NCBI RefSeq assembly: GCF_015160875.1 | Contig: NZ_CP063374.1 | Coordinates: 4,033,501-4,097,500 of the forward strand | Reading direction: 5' to 3' | DNA length: 64,000 nt | Origin: Streptomyces chromofuscus | GTDB taxonomy: Bacteria; Actinomycetota; Actinomycetes; Streptomycetales; Streptomycetaceae | The notes under the pieces: model-generated | Told to the model about the DNA's origin: nothing | Seen by the model: only the letters and a program-made list of their open reading frames with translations | Databases searched by the model: none | Shown: positions 61,226 through 64,000 of the stretch, in pieces | Layout of the letters: each line of letters opens with the position of its first letter | Position numbering within the stretch: position 1 is the stretch's first letter | Position numbers and translations under genes: made by a program

Positions 61226-62608
61226 GTGGGTGGGCGCGTGATCGGGCGGCGGCGTACGGCGTGGGGGCGTGCGGTGGCGGTGTTGCTGCCGGGGGTGATG
61301 CCGCTGGTGGTGCCCGGACCCTGGGGGTTGTCGGGGGTTGCCGGGGCTGCTGGGACTGGGGCGACGTCGGGGGAAGACGCGTCCATTTCTTCTGCCTCTT
61401 CCGGTTCTTCGGATGTCTCCTTCGCGTTCGCGGAGGACGCCCGGACCGTCCCCGCCGCCGTGGGCACCGCCGACGCCGTGCGCCTGGAGCCCGGCGAGAC
61501 GTACCGCAGTAGCCTCCCGGCCGGCGGCACGGCGTACTACCGCCTCGTACTGGACGCCACCTCGAACGCGTACGTCTCCGCCACCGCCGTACCCGGTCCG
61601 GACGCCACCGTCTCCGCGATCGAGGGCGTCAAGGTGTCCGTGCAGGACGCCGACGGCAGGTCCTGCTCCACCGACACCACGACCTTCGGCGCCGCCCGCA
61701 GCCCGCACCCGATCGCGGCGGCGGGCGCGCGTGAGGCCGGTGGGACCCGCTGCCAGGGCGCGGGCACGTATTACGCGGTCGTCGAACGCGCCGGTACGAC
61801 GGACTCCGCGCCGACCCCCTGGGACCTGGAGCTGGCGGTGGTCGAGGAGCCGGGACTGGCGCAGGCCGAGGAGTCGAAGGCGCCGCAGGCCTGGAACTCC
61901 GCCACGCCCGCGCCGCCCACGGACGAGCCCGAGCGACGGCAGGGCGGCGCCGGGTTCGCGACGGCGGCCTCCGTGGGGCAGGGCGTGTGGACCGACGACA
62001 TCGCGCCCGGGCAGACGCTCTTCTACCGGGTCCCGGTCGACTGGGGCCGCCAACTGTCCGCCACCGCCGAACTCGGGACGGCCACCGAGGGCTCCGGCTA
62101 CGCGGCCGGCGCCCTGGACGTCTCCCTCTACAACCCCGTGCGCGCGTTCGTCGCGGACAAGGGCGTCGGCTACGACGGCAAACAGCGGGCCGCCGCGCTC
62201 GCTTCGTTGCCGCCGGTCGACCACGCCAACCGTCACTCCTTCACCGGCCGCGTGAGCGGGATGCGCTTCGCGGGGTCCTACTACCTCGTCGTGCATCTCT
62301 CCACCGAGGTGGCCGAGAGGTTCGGCGACGGGCCGTTCGGGCTGACGCTGCGGGTGGGCGTCAGGGGCGCGGCGCAGGACGGGCCCGCGTACGCCGGACA
62401 GTCGGTGCCGAAGGGTCTGTTCGAGGTCTGGGGAGGGGGTCTGGCGGACGGTCTCGGGGCTGTGACCGGTGGTGACGGCGACGTCGGTGGTCGTGACGGG
62501 GCGATGACCGCGCTGGCCGCGGGCGGGATCGGCGCGGGCAGCGCGATCCTCGTGGGGCTCGGCGTGTGGACGGCCGTGTCACGGCGAAGGGCCGGGGTCG
62601 CCGGGTAG
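61226..62608 (+). CDS. Secreted, membrane-anchored protein of unknown function
   Basis: A 460-residue exported protein. N-terminal signal 'RAVAVLLPGVMPLVVPGPWGLSGVAGAAG', two pre-peptidase-like beta-sandwich modules ('EPGETYRSSLPAGGTAYYRLVLDATSNAYVSATAVPGPD...' and 'APGQTLFYRVPVDWGRQLSATAELG...'), and a C-terminal membrane helix ('GIGAGSAILVGLGVWTAVSRRRAGVAG'). Repeats of 'TxYYR' style edges suggest duplication of one fold. GTG at 61226 or 61238 are both possible. Position next to the kinase gene and convergent with it is the only clue to role. Confidence 0.72.
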   Translation: MGGRVIGRRRTAWGRAVAVLLPGVMPLVVPGPWGLSGVAGAAGTGATSGEDASISSASSGSSDVSFAFAEDARTVPAAVGTADAVRLEPGETYRSSLPAGGTAYYRLVLDATSNAYVSATAVPGPDATVSAIEGVKVSVQDADGRSCSTDTTTFGAARSPHPIAAAGAREAGGTRCQGAGTYYAVVERAGTTDSAPTPWDLELAVVEEPGLAQAEESKAPQAWNSATPAPPTDEPERRQGGAGFATAASVGQGVWTDDIAPGQTLFYRVPVDWGRQLSATAELGTATEGSGYAAGALDVSLYNPVRAFVADKGVGYDGKQRAAALASLPPVDHANRHSFTGRVSGMRFAGSYYLVVHLSTEVAERFGDGPFGLTLRVGVRGAAQDGPAYAGQSVPKGLFEVWGGGLADGLGAVTGGDGDVGGRDGAMTALAAGGIGAGSAILVGLGVWTAVSRRRAGVAG

Positions 62609-62633
62609 GGGGCCTGCCGGTGGTCGGCCGTCG

Positions 62634-64000
62634 TCAGATACGGGTCAGTGCCCAGAACCCGACCGCGTAGCAGACCAGCGCCAGCAGGAGCAGCGGGACC
62701 ACCGCCTTGGCGGGCGGGCCGGGGTGGCGACTGGCGCGGCGGCCGCCGCGGGGACTGGTGCGGTGGCTGGAGCGTCCGCTGGTGCGGCGATGACCGGTGG
62801 GCGGCCGGGGAAGCGGGGGTACCTGCGGGTCCTGCGCCGTGTAGGAGGCAGTGGAGACGTCGGGGCGGTGCGGGATGCCGGGCTGCGCGGGGGCGGGGGC
62901 GGGGTGGAGCGGCGGCTGTGCCTGCGGGGGGTAATGCGGTGGGGGGGAGTGCTGGGGTCGCGGTGTGCTTCCGTGCGATGACGGTGGTGCCGTGGGGGGT
63001 CGGCGGGTGGTGACCGTCGGCTGGGGCGGCGGCAGGTGGAAGCTGCCGGTGTCGGACATGTTGGCCGGTTGCGGGGGCGGCGCCGCCTGCCGATGCCGTG
63101 GGTCGGCGGATACGTCCGGGCCGGCGGTGCCGGTTGCCGCGGAAGCCGTGCCGGGGCGCGAGGAGCTCGCGACAGGTATGCCGCCACTCTCCACGCGTGG
63201 TGCCCCGTACGTCCCGCTGTGCCTTCCGACCTGCGGCGCTCCGGACGGTTCCGCGTCCCGCCCGGTCTGCGGCGCTTGGGGCGGTTCCGCGTCCCGCCCG
63301 GTCTGCGGCGTCTCGGGCGTTCCGTCGTGCCCGGCCTGTGACGTCCCGGATGCTTCCCCGACCCCTCCATCACCCGTGGCCTCGGTCGATCGCCCCGCCG
63401 GTCGGGTCCCGCCGGGCCGCGGCCGTGGTCCGTCCGGTCCGAAGCCCGGTGGCAGGGGCCCGAGTTGGTCGAAGATCTCGATCTGCTCGTCGTCGGGACC
63501 GGGCTCCGGCAGCAGCTCGACCGCCGCGGCGAGCGCCTTGCGCGCCCCCGTGGCCGTGCGGAACCGGGCCACCGGATCCGGCTGCAGCAGCGTGGCCACG
63601 ACCTGCCACAGAGGTTCGGGGATGCCCTCGGGCGCGCCCGGGGTCCCGTGGTCGGCGAAGTACTGGACGATCGCCTTGGCGTCCGGCTTGGCGCCCTCCA
63701 GCAGGTACAGGGCCACCAGCCCCACGGCGAACAGGTCCGCCGGGAAGTCCGGTTCCGCGCCCATCATCTGCTCGGGCGCGAGATAGCCGGGTGTCCCCAC
63801 CACGAGGTTGGTCTCGGTCAGACGGGGTTCGCCCAGCCGCATGGCGATCCCGAAGTCGGACAGCCGCAGCCGCGGCCGTCCGGTGCCGGTGGCCTCCAGC
63901 AGCACGTTGGCGGGCTTGATGTCACGGTGCACGACGTCCTCCGCGTGCACGGCGGCAAGACCCGACAGGAGCTGGTCGAGGAGGGTGCTGACGAAGGGTG
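62634..64000 (-). CDS. Ser/Thr protein kinase, N-terminus beyond the window
   Basis: Partial Hanks-type kinase of at least 455 residues. The catalytic loop HRDIKPANV, DFGIA, 'VVGTPGYLAPEQ' activation segment and 'DLFAVGLVALYLLEG' are intact; the N-lobe with Gly-loop and Lys is off the edge. After the kinase domain comes a long linker of tandem 'TGRDAEP/PQTGRD' and Pro-rich repeats (about 63440-62800), then one C-terminal membrane helix ('AVVPLLLLALVCYAVGFWALTRI'), leaving almost nothing outside. The absence of an extracellular sensor is unusual next to PknB-type kinases. Confidence 0.9.
   Translation of the reverse strand, partial: PFVSTLLDQLLSGLAAVHAEDVVHRDIKPANVLLEATGTGRPRLRLSDFGIAMRLGEPRLTETNLVVGTPGYLAPEQMMGAEPDFPADLFAVGLVALYLLEGAKPDAKAIVQYFADHGTPGAPEGIPEPLWQVVATLLQPDPVARFRTATGARKALAAAVELLPEPGPDDEQIEIFDQLGPLPPGFGPDGPRPRPGGTRPAGRSTEATGDGGVGEASGTSQAGHDGTPETPQTGRDAEPPQAPQTGRDAEPSGAPQVGRHSGTYGAPRVESGGIPVASSSRPGTASAATGTAGPDVSADPRHRQAAPPPQPANMSDTGSFHLPPPQPTVTTRRPPTAPPSSHGSTPRPQHSPPPHYPPQAQPPLHPAPAPAQPGIPHRPDVSTASYTAQDPQVPPLPRPPTGHRRTSGRSSHRTSPRGGRRASRHPGPPAKAVVPLLLLALVCYAVGFWALTRI

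Overview
The window is the replication-origin region of a high-GC actinomycete chromosome, almost certainly a Streptomyces. The evidence is gene order (rpmH-dnaA-oriC-dnaN-gnd-recF-dciA-gyrB-gyrA-DUF3566-tRNA-Ile on the right; rnpA-yidD-yidC-jag-rsmG-parA-parB and then trxA-trxB-rsmA-sigM-pseudokinase-murJ-cca on the left), very GC-rich third codon positions, many GTG starts, a long dnaA-dnaN intergenic region full of DnaA boxes, and twelve exact copies of the Streptomyces parS 14-mer plus one single-mismatch copy. I cannot name the species.

Layout. 1-6.7 kb: small housekeeping and accessory genes (HAD phosphatase, two GNATs, GlcG/HbpS-like protein, divergent MarR/MFS pair, class C beta-lactamase-like serine hydrolase). 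6.8-12 kb: dnaB, a MATE transporter and the rpsF-ssb-rpsR-rplI operon. 12.2-19.4 kb: cell-envelope genes (FemX-type transferase, alanine-racemase-like protein, GT87-type glycosyltransferase, class A penicillin-binding protein). 19.8-23 kb: PadR regulator with inositol-phosphate synthase, and an MFS protein. 23-32 kb: cca, DUF6049, murJ and a pseudokinase. 32-33.6 kb: two secreted-protein genes on the opposite strand that look inserted. 33.8-37 kb: sigM-rsmA and trxB-trxA. 37-44 kb: segregation and membrane-insertion genes running leftward. 44.4-57.3 kb: dnaA, oriC and the replication operon running rightward, then tRNA-Ile(GAT). 57.3-58.2 kb: decayed integrase remnant beside the tRNA. 58.2-64 kb: small secreted or membrane proteins, a coiled-coil protein, and a Ser/Thr kinase cut by the window edge.

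How it works together. DnaA, DnaN, RecF, DciA, DnaB, SSB and both gyrase subunits are within 50 kb of oriC, as is the ParA/ParB segregation machinery. All parS copies lie on the left of oriC, many in spaces between convergent genes and next to or inside terminator hairpins; three are inside coding sequence (parA, parB, rsmA), where the site reads as VSRET. DnaA-box clusters occur not only in oriC but also at the dnaA promoter, upstream of dnaB and in the 5' part of parA. The trxBA pair has an exact sigma-R-type promoter.

I found no CRISPR array, no intact mobile element and no biosynthetic cluster. The most unusual things are architectural: a 44-bp perfect palindrome with parS at its centre, a parS between two terminators, the extra-oriC DnaA-box clusters, and MurJ and pseudokinase encoded separately where mycobacteria have a fusion.
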